From NCBI RefSeq assembly GCF_023698535.1, contig NZ_JALJCL010000006.1, positions 1 through 64,000 on the forward strand: a stretch of DNA of 64,000 nucleotides, read 5' to 3'. Source of the DNA: Halorientalis regularis (lineage in GTDB: Archaea > Halobacteriota > Halobacteria > Halobacteriales > Haloarculaceae). Below, one piece after another: positions 17,378-25,859 of the stretch. The stretch's first letter is position 1; each line of letters opens with the position of its first letter. The notes beneath the pieces are model-generated. The model was not told where the DNA came from. It ran no database searches and saw nothing but the letters and a program-made list of their open reading frames with translations. The position numbers and the translations under genes were made by a program.

Positions 17378-18391
17378 ATGTTCGGCGTCGTCGAGCGACG
17401 GCTTCCGACCGAGGACGACGGGGCGGCCGGTCGCCTGCTGGTGGCGTCGTGGGCGCTGTTCGCCGGCCTGACCGTCCTGTTCGGGGCCGCCACCGTCTCC
17501 GGGAGGACCGTACCGATACGCCTTCAGGCCATCGCGTATCTGGCGCTGATGCTCGGGGTCAGCCTCCCCCACGGCGGGTTCGAGCACGTCGCCAACCTCC
17601 GCGGGCGCGGAGAGTCGGTCCGAGCCCGCTATCTGCTGGCGTACCTGCTGTTGATCGGCGCGTCGCTGGCCGTGTTCGTCCTCGCACCGGTCGCGGGCCT
17701 GGCACTGGCGGTCGCCATCACCTGCCTGAAAGGCGGGTTCGGCGGGCTGCACGTTCTCGAATCGACGACCGGCGGCGATCACCTGCGGAGTCGGCCACAG
17801 CGGGTCCTCGGGGCGCTCGTCCGCGGGGGCGCGGTGATGGTGGTCCCGATGGTCTCGCACCCGGGCGTGTTCTACATGGTCAGCGACTACATGGTGTCGC
17901 TGTTCGAACCGGGCGCGATGGCCGGTGCCATCTGGGTGTTCGAGTCGCCCGCCCGCGACGTGCTCTGGGGCGTGTACCTGCTGGCTCTCCTGGCACATCT
18001 GGGGTGGGGGTACCTGCGGGCCGACGGCCCCGGTTCGTGGCTCCCGGAGGCCGGCGAGACGCTGTTGCTGGTAGCCTTCTTCGCGGTGGTCCCGCCGATC
18101 CTGGCCGTCGGCGTCTACTTCCCGTGCTGGTACGCGACCCGCCAGACTGCTCGGTTGAGCGCGGACGGCCGGTCGCTCCGGGCAGTCCTCGCCCGTGTCG
18201 CTCGCGGTGCCGTCGCGCCGTGGCTCGGCGCGCTGGTGCTACTGGCCGGGCTGGCGGTCGCGCTCCCGAGCGCACCGACGACCCCGACCGGGTGGGTCGC
18301 GCTGTACAGCGTGTTCGTCGCCGTGATCGCGGTGCCACACGTCCTCGTCGGGTCGTGGCTCGACCGCCAGCGAGGGATCTGGACGACGTGA
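17378..18391 (+). CDS. Brp/Blh-like beta-carotene dioxygenase homologue
   Basis: A 337-residue polytopic membrane protein resembling Brp/Blh beta-carotene 15,15'-dioxygenases, which make retinal for rhodopsins. The first motif is present as LPHGGFEH (63-70), then GGLHVLES, and AVPHVLVGSW near 318. The third motif, usually WHSxRH with two metal histidines, reads WYATRQ here (251-256), so two expected iron ligands are missing. It may have lost or changed catalysis. Divergent from crtI, which supports a carotenoid substrate. I assign the family with good confidence but not the activity. Confidence 0.7.
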   Translation: MFGVVERRLPTEDDGAAGRLLVASWALFAGLTVLFGAATVSGRTVPIRLQAIAYLALMLGVSLPHGGFEHVANLRGRGESVRARYLLAYLLLIGASLAVFVLAPVAGLALAVAITCLKGGFGGLHVLESTTGGDHLRSRPQRVLGALVRGGAVMVVPMVSHPGVFYMVSDYMVSLFEPGAMAGAIWVFESPARDVLWGVYLLALLAHLGWGYLRADGPGSWLPEAGETLLLVAFFAVVPPILAVGVYFPCWYATRQTARLSADGRSLRAVLARVARGAVAPWLGALVLLAGLAVALPSAPTTPTGWVALYSVFVAVIAVPHVLVGSWLDRQRGIWTT

Positions 18392-18409
18392 TCGGTCTGG
18401 TTCGACGGG

Positions 18410-18498
18410 TTTAAGTTTCACATTGGCGTCGTTCCGGGTGAGACAGGCTTCGCCTGTTTCACTGACCCGTAGGAGCGTTACGCGTACTACGGAGGTGA
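18410..18498 (+). promoter_or_regulatory. rpl1 promoter, L1-type leader hairpin and Shine-Dalgarno
   Basis: TTTAAGTTT at 18410-18418 is the likely TATA box, giving a leader of roughly 65-75 nt. The leader folds as CGGG/CCCG (18435-18438 with 18466-18469) enclosing a 9-bp stem TGAGACAGG/CCTGTTTCA (18439-18461), with four unpaired bases on the 3' side only. Two helices split by an asymmetric loop is the shape of the L1-binding site in 23S rRNA, used for feedback on L1 operons in archaea. GGAGGTGA at 18491-18498 is a strong ribosome-binding site, unusual beside the many leaderless genes here. Confidence 0.65.
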
Positions 18499-18501
18499 AC
18501 G

Positions 18502-19140
18502 ATGGCAGATCAGGACATAGAGCAAGCAGTATCTAGCGCAATTGAGGAGGCACCGCCGCGGAACTTCCGTGAGACGGTCGACCTCGCGATCAACCTGCGC
18601 GACCTAGACCTCGACGACCCGTCGAACCGCGTCGACACTGGCGTCGTCCTCCCCGAGGGGACGGGCCAGGAGACGAGTATCGTCGTCTTCGCGGAGGGCG
18701 AGACCGCCCTGCGTGCAGAGGACGCCGCCGACGACGTGCTGGACGGCGACGACCTCGAAGAACTGGGCGACGACGACGACGAGGCCAAGGACCTCGCCGA
18801 CGAGACCGACTTCTTCATCGCGGAGCAGAACATGATGCAGGACATCGGTCGCTACCTCGGTACCGTCCTCGGCCCGCGCGGGAAGATGCCGGAACCGCTC
18901 GACCCCGACGACGACGTCGTCGAGGTCGTCAATCGAATGAAAAACACGGTGCAGCTCCGGAGCCGCGACCGGCGGACCTTCCACACGCGCGTCGGCGCGG
19001 AGGACATGGCCGCCGAGTCGATTGCGGACAACATCGACGTCATCCTCCGGCGCCTGCACGCCGAGCTCGAGAAGGGCCCGCTGAACATCGACTCGGTGTT
19101 CGTCAAGACGACGATGGGCCCGGCCGTCGAGGTGGCCTAA
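18502..19140 (+). CDS. rpl1: large ribosomal subunit protein L1 (uL1)
   Basis: A 212-residue L1, part of the mobile stalk near the E site. The conserved core [18 protein letters not shown] is followed by the RNA-contacting C-terminal strand ([14 protein letters not shown]). An acidic loop ([12 protein letters not shown]) is a halophilic feature. It heads an L1-L10-L12 operon: the L10 ATG comes 1 nt after its stop. A hairpin resembling the 23S rRNA target in the leader suggests translational autoregulation. Confidence 0.97.
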   Translation: MADQDIEQAVSSAIEEAPPRNFRETVDLAINLRDLDLDDPSNRVDTGVVLPEGTGQETSIVVFAEGETALRAEDAADDVLDGDDLEELGDDDDEAKDLADETDFFIAEQNMMQDIGRYLGTVLGPRGKMPEPLDPDDDVVEVVNRMKNTVQLRSRDRRTFHTRVGAEDMAAESIADNIDVILRRLHAELEKGPLNIDSVFVKTTMGPAVEVA

Positions 19141-19141
19141 C

Positions 19142-20191
19142 ATGAGCGCAGAACGCAAGACAGAGACCATCCCACAGTGGAAAAAGGAGGAAGTCGACGA
19201 CCTCGTCGCCACGCTGGAGCAGTACGACTCGGTCGGCATCGTCAACATCGCCGGGATTCCGAGCCGTCAGCTCCAGGACATGCGACGCAACCTCCACGGC
19301 ACCGCCGAGCTCCGCGTCAGCCGGAACACGCTGATGGAGCGTGCCCTCGACGAAGTCGACGACGGGCTGGCGGCCCTCACCGAGTTCATCGGTGGCCAGG
19401 TCGGCCTCATCTGTACGAACGACAACCCGTTCACGCTGTACCAGCAGCTGGAGGCCTCGAAGACCTCCGCACCGATCAACGACGGCGAGGTCGCCCCCGA
19501 CGACATCGTGATTCCGGAGGGCGACACCGGGATGGACCCGGGCCAGTTCGTCGGTGAACTCCAGGCCGTCGGTGCAGAGGCCCGGATCCAGGAAGGATCG
19601 ATCCAGGTCATGGCCGACTCCACGGTGCTAGAGGCGGGCGAGACCGTCGACAGCCAGCTCGCCAACGTGTTGAGCGAACTGGGCATCGAGCCCAAGGAAG
19701 TCGGGCTGGACCTGCAGGCCGTGTTCGCCGACAGCGTCCTCTTCGAGCCCGACGAGCTCGAACTGGACGTCGAGGCGTACCAGGCGGACATCGAGGCCGC
19801 CGTCGCGGGCGCACGCAACCTCTCGATCAACGCCGTTTACCCGACCGCACAGACCGTGGGGTCGTTGCTCGGCAAGGCGTCCGGCGAGGCCAAATCGGTC
19901 GGCCTCCAGGCGGCCATCGAGGACGAGGACTTCATGCCCGACCTCCTGAGCAAGGCGGACGGGCAGGTCCGGGCGCTGGCGGCCCAGATCGACGACCCCG
20001 AGGCGCTCCCCGAGGCGCTCCAAGGCGTCGAGACGGCCGCGCCCGAAGCCGAGACCGAAGCCGAGCCCGACGAGGGCGACGACGAGGACAGCGAGGCGGA
20101 CGACGAGCCCGAGGCTGAACCCGACGACACCGACGACGATGACGACGACGACGGTGATACGGGCGATGCGATGGGCGCGATGTTCGGCTAA
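19142..20191 (+). CDS. rpl10: large ribosomal subunit protein L10 (uL10, P0)
   Basis: A 349-residue archaeal P0. The N-terminal L10 domain ([19 protein letters not shown]) binds the GTPase centre of 23S rRNA, the insertion domain follows (about 110-180), and the C-terminal helices hold L12 dimers. It ends with a long Glu/Asp-rich tail and the P-protein terminus GDAMGAMFG, close to the factor-binding tail of P-proteins. Second gene of the L1 operon. Confidence 0.97.
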   Translation: MSAERKTETIPQWKKEEVDDLVATLEQYDSVGIVNIAGIPSRQLQDMRRNLHGTAELRVSRNTLMERALDEVDDGLAALTEFIGGQVGLICTNDNPFTLYQQLEASKTSAPINDGEVAPDDIVIPEGDTGMDPGQFVGELQAVGAEARIQEGSIQVMADSTVLEAGETVDSQLANVLSELGIEPKEVGLDLQAVFADSVLFEPDELELDVEAYQADIEAAVAGARNLSINAVYPTAQTVGSLLGKASGEAKSVGLQAAIEDEDFMPDLLSKADGQVRALAAQIDDPEALPEALQGVETAAPEAETEAEPDEGDDEDSEADDEPEAEPDDTDDDDDDDGDTGDAMGAMFG

Positions 20192-20193
20192 CA

Positions 20194-20201
20194 ACTAAAT
20201 A
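20194..20201 (+). promoter_or_regulatory. internal TATA-like element before rpl12
   Basis: ACTAAATA lies about 25 nt before the rpl12 ATG in the short gap after rpl10. It would permit extra, leaderless rpl12 transcripts, useful because L12 is present in several copies per ribosome. Confidence 0.4.
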
Positions 20202-20222
20202 CCACCAACCAGACTACGAACC

Positions 20223-20585
20223 ATGGAATACGTTTACGCAGCACTCATCCTGAACGAGACGGGCGAAGAGATCAACGAAGACAACATCACGGGCGTCCTC
20301 GAAGCGGCGGGCGTCGACGTCGAGGAGTCTCGCGTCAAGGCCCTCGTCGCGGCCCTGGAGGACATCGACATCGAGGAAGCCGTCGAACAGGCCGCAGCGG
20401 TGCCGGCCGGCGGTGCAGCTGCCCCCGCGGGCGGCAGCGCCGACGGTGAACTCGAAGAGGGCGGCGACGAAGCCGAAGCCGAAGACGAAGGCGGCGACGA
20501 AGCCGAAGCCGAAGCCGAAGACGAAGGCGGCGACGACGAAGACGAGGGTGACGGCGGCGAAGGCCTCGGCGAGCTGTTCGGCTAA
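20223..20585 (+). CDS. rpl12: large ribosomal subunit stalk protein P1/L12
   Basis: A 120-residue archaeal P1. Residues 1-60 form the helical dimer that docks on L10 ([20 protein letters not shown]). An Ala/Gly hinge follows (about 60-73). The tail is nearly all Glu/Asp with an imperfect duplication ([10 protein letters not shown] appears twice) and ends GLGELFG, the factor-recruiting tip. Last gene of the operon; a T-rich stretch (CCGTTTTATC) after the stop may end transcription. Confidence 0.96.
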   Translation: MEYVYAALILNETGEEINEDNITGVLEAAGVDVEESRVKALVAALEDIDIEEAVEQAAAVPAGGAAAPAGGSADGELEEGGDEAEAEDEGGDEAEAEAEDEGGDDEDEGDGGEGLGELFG

Positions 20586-20741
20586 TCGCGGCCCAGCGAT
20601 CTTCTCCGTTTTATCTCCGTTCGGTAGTGGCGTCGCTTCGGTCCCACGCTGCCCCACAGACGGCGGTGGAACGGTCGTATCGGTACGTACTTTTACGTAG
20701 CTGTCTGTTCGAGACCGAAGCGAGGCCCGTTCTCGAACACG

Positions 20742-22706
20742 ATGGAGGTGCAAGTAACGCCGTACACCCTGCCACTGGGGTTTGCGGTCGTGATCGCGAC
20801 CGTCGGCGCGGTGATCGCCTGGCGCCAGCGGAAGGGCCGCACCGAGATCTGGGCGATGGGCGTGCAGATCTCGCTGGCGCTGTGGTCGCTGTTCACGCTG
20901 TTGACCGTCTCGACGGTGTCGCTGTTCTGGAAGCGGCTGTGGTTCGCGCTCTTTCTCCCGACGATTCCGCTGCTCGTCGTCACGGCCTGGCTGTTCACCG
21001 TCCACTTCGTGGGCCGTCGCGACTGGCTCACCCGGCCGCGAGTGATCGCGCTCCTGGCGTTCCCCGTGGTCACGCTCGCGTTCACCCTGACCGGCGGGAT
21101 TCACGGGCTCTTTCTGGTCGACGTGTGCGTCGACCGGAGTGGGTCGTTCGCCCTGCTCACCTACGAGTTCGGGGTCGGGGTGTACGCGATGGGGGCTGTC
21201 GCCTACAGCATCGCCATCGGCTACAACGCGTTGCTGGCCCGGCGGATGCTCCGCTCCCGGAACGTCTATCGGCAGATCAGCGCCGTCGTCTTCGTGGCGA
21301 CGCTCGCTATCGGTGTCGTGACGGTCCTCTCGTTGGTCGATCTCAGCCCGTTCCCCCACTTCATGCTCGTCCCGTTCGTGTACCTCGTGGTCGGCGTCGT
21401 CCTCCTGCTGGGGACGGGGAGCGTGACGTTCGTCCGGATGGTTCCCATCGACCGCGTACTCGCGGTGGTCGGGTCGCGATTCGACAGCACCGTCCCGCTG
21501 GCCCGTGACTTCGTCCTCGAAGCCGTCGACAACGGCATCATCGTCGTCGACGACGAGGATCGGATCGTCGACATCAATTCGACAGCAAAGCGGATGCTCG
21601 GACTGGACCAACCGGTCGGGCAGCACCTGGCCGCCGTCGTCCGGCCGGAGTGGGTGCTAGAGTGTGGTGAGGTGGGGCCGGTACTCTACGGGAACGAACC
21701 GGTCCACGAACTCGACGACGAGGCGTGGGTCGAGACGCCCGACGGCGAGCGGTGTTATCAGGTGACGATCTCCGCGCTGGGCGAGGGCGAGCAGGCACGT
21801 GCACACGTCGTCTTGCTCCACGACATCACCGACCGGAAGCGTCGGGCGGAGCAGTTACAGGAACAGAAGGAGACGTTGCGGTCACGGAAACAGCAACTCG
21901 AACACCAGAACGAACGGCTGGACCAGTTCGCGGGGATCGTCTCCCACGACCTGCGGAACCCGCTCAACGTCACGTCGGGCTACCTGGAACTGTTCGACGC
22001 ACGGATCGAGGGCGACGACGATACCGTCGAAGTCGAGGCCGAAACGGTCCGCGAACTCGCACGAGCTACCGACCGGATGGAAGGCATCATCGACGACGCC
22101 CTGACGCTGGCCCGGGAGGGGAAAGCGGTCACCGAAACCGAAGCCGTCGATCTGGCCGAGACCGCCGAGACTGCCTGGGAGACCGTCGACACCGCCGAGG
22201 CCACGCTGACGGTCGACGCCGACGCCGTGATCGCGGCTGACCGTGGCCGGTTGCGAACCATCTTCGAGAACCTCTTTCGTAACGCCGTCGAACACGGTCG
22301 CGGGGACGTGACCGTCACCGTCGGCGCGCTGGATCGCAACGCGGTGACCGGATTCGTCGTCGCCGACGACGGGCCAGGCATCCCGGACGAAAAGAAAGAC
22401 GAGGTCTTCGAACACGGGTTCACCACCAGCGACGACGGGACCGGGTTCGGACTGGCCATCGTCCACGACGTCGCCAGCGCCCACGGCTGGGACGTGACCG
22501 TCACCGACAGTGAGACGGGTGTCACCGCGAGTGAAACGAGTGGTGGCTCGGAAGACGAGCGGAGCGAGTCTTCCGGCGGTGCACGATTCGAGTTCACTGG
22601 CGTCGACCGGGCGGGCGGAGACCCCCGGATCGGCGGTACGCTCGACCGCGAACAGGACCCATCGCCACGACCCGAAGCCGACAATCAGCCGGCAACCGAG
22701 GACTGA
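20742..22706 (+). CDS. membrane sensor histidine kinase (7TM-PAS-HisKA-HATPase)
   Basis: A 654-residue kinase. Seven hydrophobic segments fill residues 1-230, the N-terminal 7TM sensor type common in haloarchaea. A PAS domain follows (about 250-365), then a coiled linker, the H-box SHDLRNPL with phospho-acceptor His402, N-box NLFRNAVEHG (about 511) and G-box DDGPGIP (about 543). A loop near the end (SGGSEDERSESSGG) is coded by a 25-bp palindrome like the one in trm5. No response regulator is adjacent, so the partner is unknown. The ligand cannot be predicted. Confidence 0.9.
   Translation: MEVQVTPYTLPLGFAVVIATVGAVIAWRQRKGRTEIWAMGVQISLALWSLFTLLTVSTVSLFWKRLWFALFLPTIPLLVVTAWLFTVHFVGRRDWLTRPRVIALLAFPVVTLAFTLTGGIHGLFLVDVCVDRSGSFALLTYEFGVGVYAMGAVAYSIAIGYNALLARRMLRSRNVYRQISAVVFVATLAIGVVTVLSLVDLSPFPHFMLVPFVYLVVGVVLLLGTGSVTFVRMVPIDRVLAVVGSRFDSTVPLARDFVLEAVDNGIIVVDDEDRIVDINSTAKRMLGLDQPVGQHLAAVVRPEWVLECGEVGPVLYGNEPVHELDDEAWVETPDGERCYQVTISALGEGEQARAHVVLLHDITDRKRRAEQLQEQKETLRSRKQQLEHQNERLDQFAGIVSHDLRNPLNVTSGYLELFDARIEGDDDTVEVEAETVRELARATDRMEGIIDDALTLAREGKAVTETEAVDLAETAETAWETVDTAEATLTVDADAVIAADRGRLRTIFENLFRNAVEHGRGDVTVTVGALDRNAVTGFVVADDGPGIPDEKKDEVFEHGFTTSDDGTGFGLAIVHDVASAHGWDVTVTDSETGVTASETSGGSEDERSESSGGARFEFTGVDRAGGDPRIGGTLDREQDPSPRPEADNQPATED
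22550..22574. repeat. short palindromic element with 11-bp core (copy 2)
   Basis: Arms GGAAGAC/GTCTTCC enclose the core GAGCGGAGCGA inside the histidine kinase gene. It adds a Ser/Glu/Asp-rich loop in the ATPase domain without breaking the frame. Confidence 0.6.
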
Positions 22707-22761
22707 TACCGCCGACTGGCCCACGAGCGCTTAAGTAGGAAGGCGGGACCACCCGTTCTCG

Positions 22762-24009
22762 ATGGCAGTCTCGACCTGGCTGGGTGTCCGGATCGCGGTC
22801 GCGCCGTCGGCCGCGGCTCTGGCGCTCGCCTTCGTCACCGGCGGTGCCGCACTCGGCGTCGTGAGCGGGTTGATCCCGGGATTACACGCCAACAACATGG
22901 CGCTGCTGCTCGCCGCGGGCGCGTCCGCGGTGCCCGGGCCACCGCGGCTGATCGGGGCGGCGATGCTGGCCGCCGGGACGATGCACACCTTCCTCGACGT
23001 TGTCCCGGCGCTGTCGCTGGGCGTTCCGGACCCCGCGATGGCCGCGAGCGCACTCCCCGGCCACGAGTTGGTACTGGCAGGCCGGGGTCGAGAGGCCCTG
23101 CGGCTGTCGGCGCTCGGGAGTGGGCTCGCGGTGGCGCTGGCCGTGCCGCTGGCGATGCCGGTCACCGAGGCGGTGACGGCACTCTATCCGACGATTCGGG
23201 CCAATCTGTCGGCCGTGCTGGCGGCCGTGGCGGTCGGGCTGGTGACGACCGAGGGGAGCTATCGTGCGAAACTCGGTGCCGGACTCGCCCTGACAGCCAG
23301 CGGTGTTCTGGGACTCCTGACGCTCGATCTCCCGACGAACGGGCTGGTGAACGCCGGCGGAACGCTGGCACCGCTGTTCGCGGGGTTGTTCGGCGCGCCA
23401 GTCCTGATCGACGCACTGGGTGGAGGGGGCGTGCCGCCACAGGACGACGCGACGCTCGCGCTCTCGAAGCCGGCAGTCGGTGGGCTCTCGGCCGCGGGCA
23501 CGCTTTCGGGCGCAGTCGTGGGGTTTCTCCCCGGCGTCTCCAGCGCCGTGGCCGCGACTGGCGCGTTGCTGGCTGTCCCCTATCGGTTCGGCGCGCGGGG
23601 GTTCGTGGTAATCACGAGCGGTGTGAATACGGCGAATACGGTCTTCGCGCTCCTGGCGTTGCGCGCACTCGGGTCGCCACGGACGGGCGTGCTGGTCGCG
23701 CTCGAATCGAGCGGCGCGCCGCTGGCCTTCCCGCTCCTGCTGGCCAGCGTCGCGTTGACGGCCGCGCTCGGGTTCGTCCTCGTCCCGACGGTCGGGGACC
23801 GCTACCTATCGCTGGTCGGGGCGCTCGATTACTGGATCCTCTCGGTCGCTGTGCTGGCACTGCTACTCGGACTCTCGTTCGTCTTCGCCGGCCCCGTCGG
23901 AGTCGGCATCTTCACCGTCGCGACGGTGATCGGGCTGGTCCCGCCACGGTTCGGGTCGCGGCGGGCGACGCTGATGGGCGTGTTGCTCGTCCCGCTGGCA
24001 CTGGGTTAG
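22762..24009 (+). CDS. TctA-like (DUF112) membrane permease
   Basis: A 415-residue protein with about ten hydrophobic segments arranged as two similar halves. Each half has a GxxPG signature: GLIPGLHANNMALLLAAG near residue 38 and GFLPGVSSAVAATGALL near residue 255, as in TctA subunits of tripartite tricarboxylate transporters and their archaeal single-gene relatives. No TctB or periplasmic TctC gene is nearby, so it may act alone. CTTAAGTA about 30 nt upstream is a plausible TATA box. It overlaps the convergent pilin gene by 4 bp. Substrate unknown. Confidence 0.8.
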   Translation: MAVSTWLGVRIAVAPSAAALALAFVTGGAALGVVSGLIPGLHANNMALLLAAGASAVPGPPRLIGAAMLAAGTMHTFLDVVPALSLGVPDPAMAASALPGHELVLAGRGREALRLSALGSGLAVALAVPLAMPVTEAVTALYPTIRANLSAVLAAVAVGLVTTEGSYRAKLGAGLALTASGVLGLLTLDLPTNGLVNAGGTLAPLFAGLFGAPVLIDALGGGGVPPQDDATLALSKPAVGGLSAAGTLSGAVVGFLPGVSSAVAATGALLAVPYRFGARGFVVITSGVNTANTVFALLALRALGSPRTGVLVALESSGAPLAFPLLLASVALTAALGFVLVPTVGDRYLSLVGALDYWILSVAVLALLLGLSFVFAGPVGVGIFTVATVIGLVPPRFGSRRATLMGVLLVPLALG

Positions 24010-24515
24010 CAGTACGTGGCTGCCGGCCCGGTCGCCTGCCGTTCGATCTCGACCTCCTGCACGATGTGTGACGTTTCCTGGTCGGGGCGGTAGATCAACT
24101 GGTAGGTTTCGCCCGCGCAGGCGGCGTTGAGGGCACCGTCGCTGCCGTGGCCGTCGATGTGGACGTGATCGTCGGCCGTGATCTCCTCACTGCCAGTCCA
24201 CACGTCGACCCAGGCCACGTCGTTCCCGTCGCTATCGACGACGAACAGTTTCGTCCCGTCGACCGTCTCACCGCCGGTGTGGGTGATGTTGAGATACGGC
24301 CGGTCGGCGTCGTTGCCCGCCCCGTCGGCCTGGTAGTGGGTGCTGACGGTGAACTGCGGCGCTGGCGTCCCCATCGACCCCCCGAAGCCGAGTGCGAGGT
24401 TCCCGACGACCGCGGCCAGGATCACGACGATCGCGACGACCAGAACGACGCCGACGACGTTCGAGACGGCGCGGTCCGCAGCCACAGACTCGAATCGGCG
24501 ACGCGAGTCGCTCAT
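24006..24515 (-). CDS. type IV pilin-like protein
   Basis: A 169-residue haloarchaeal pilin. The class III signal is DRAVSNVVGVVLVVAIVVIL: the prepilin peptidase PibD would cut just before the hydrophobic stretch, which then forms the pilus-core helix. The C-terminal domain is polar and acidic with Cys near the end. No pilus-assembly ATPase or membrane platform gene is nearby, so it is an orphan pilin that would use a core machine encoded elsewhere. GGTTAAG about 26 nt before the ATG is a good TATA box. Confidence 0.85.
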   Translation of the reverse strand: MSDSRRRFESVAADRAVSNVVGVVLVVAIVVILAAVVGNLALGFGGSMGTPAPQFTVSTHYQADGAGNDADRPYLNITHTGGETVDGTKLFVVDSDGNDVAWVDVWTGSEEITADDHVHIDGHGSDGALNAACAGETYQLIYRPDQETSHIVQEVEIERQATGPAATYC

Positions 24516-24572
24516 TATCCGGGATAGCCGAGCGTGCCACTTAACCCCACGAACGGTGTCGACGGCCGAAAG

Positions 24573-24977
24573 CTACGGATATTCCATTCGTTTGAAATAT
24601 ACGAGCATCCCGCCGGGGATTACCACCATCAGGAGCAGGACCGCCGGGTAGCCGTACCGCCAGGTCAACTCGGGCACGTTGTAGGGGCTGGCGGCGAAGT
24701 TCATGCCGTAGACGCCGGCGACGACGGTCAGCGGGAGGACGCTGGTCGCGATGACCGTCAACACCTTCGTCACCTCGTCGGTCGACTACGAGGGTGTGTT
24801 GAGGTAGATGTCCCGGGTGTCGGTGGTCAGGTCGCGGTAGGTCTCGGCGGCGGTGCCGAATTCGTCCGGAGTCGCGTCGCTGACTCTGACTCAGGTCGTC
24901 CCGGCCACGTCCCTGGCGGCGGCGAGCGCCTCGTACTCGGTCGCGCCGTCGGGCCCGCAGACAGCCGCTACGATCAC
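24573..24977 (-). pseudogene. corA: decayed CorA-type magnesium transporter
   Basis: The last 66 codons form an open frame with the CorA signature: TKVLTVIATSVLPLTVVAGV, then YGMNF, then a second membrane helix. Just upstream an in-frame TAG interrupts DIYLNTPS-STDEV. Further upstream the frame shows a CorA-like N-terminus (GPDGATEYEALAAARDVAGT) with a TGA where WVRV is expected after GTT. This joins the C-terminal part directly, so about 200 codons of the cytoplasmic funnel domain are gone. Two nonsense codons and a large internal deletion make it non-functional. Confidence 0.85.
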
Positions 24978-25235
24978 GGCCGTCTCCTCCCGCCCAGTGT
25001 GGCGGTGCGGGCCGTCACACCCCGACTCGGTTCGCCGTGCATACTCCGCCGCTCGCCCGCACGGATGATAAGCGTTCCCGGAACCGAGGGCGGGGCGAGC
25101 GGCTGTCGCCCGTCAGTCGCGCGTCGGACGCGTGACAGACGCTGTCCGATTTCCGGCGGAGAGAACCCACAGAGGGCACTCGGGCGGGTGTAAGGTTTAA
25201 CATACTGGGGGAGAAATCTCTACGCAACGGAACAC

Positions 25236-25760
25236 ATGACGATCAATCCACGCGATTACGACCTCGACGAACTCCGGAAGATGGCCCGGGAGCGGGGTGA
25301 CAGGCCCCGGTCGGGCGGTGACGGGAGTGACGCGCCCAGACCACCGACCGGAGACGGGGAAGAGAGCGCGCGCCCGGAGACGAACGGCTGGGACGGCCTC
25401 GACTCGGAGACGCCATCGCGCGACCAGTTCCAGAACGGCCTCTATCGGGAACTCCTGCCTCTGGAAGCCGGAGTCGACGATCTGGAGAAGCCGTATCTCG
25501 ACGCGCTACCTGAGAGCTACGCCGCCGAGCACGTCGTCTTCGAGTGGCTGGAGTTCCTGCTCTCGAACTTCGGCTATCAGGGGACCAACGAGGCCCTGCA
25601 GTACTACGAGTCGGTCGGCTGGCTCACCGAGGACGTGGAGGCGGCGCTGAACGACTACCTGCTCGGGCTGGAGAGCCCCAGCGAGGAGCCACGCGGCGGC
25701 ACCGTCGACGACCACAAACTCAGTCTCGTCTATATCGCGCGGCTCGTCTCGATGCAGTAG
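25236..25760 (+). CDS. orphan FlaD/FlaE (ArlD/E)-domain protein
   Basis: A 174-residue protein. The first 70 residues are charged and disordered. The rest has the archaellar FlaD/E domain: KPYLDALPESYAAEHVVFEW, then ALQYYESVGWLTEDVEAAL and YLLGLE. In motility operons this domain links chemotaxis signals to the archaellum motor. Here no other archaellum gene is present; instead an actin-like ATPase follows 99 nt downstream on the same strand. GTTTAACATA lies about 35 nt before the ATG. I infer a link between this adaptor and the actin homologue, not motor switching. Confidence 0.78.
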   Translation: MTINPRDYDLDELRKMARERGDRPRSGGDGSDAPRPPTGDGEESARPETNGWDGLDSETPSRDQFQNGLYRELLPLEAGVDDLEKPYLDALPESYAAEHVVFEWLEFLLSNFGYQGTNEALQYYESVGWLTEDVEAALNDYLLGLESPSEEPRGGTVDDHKLSLVYIARLVSMQ

Positions 25761-25859
25761 GCGGCCGACTGCGTCTCCGTCCGTCGTGGCCGCTACGTGT
25801 TTCGATTCCGAGTACAGGGAGAGAATATATACCAGAGCCGTGAGTAGCCGCGGCCGATC

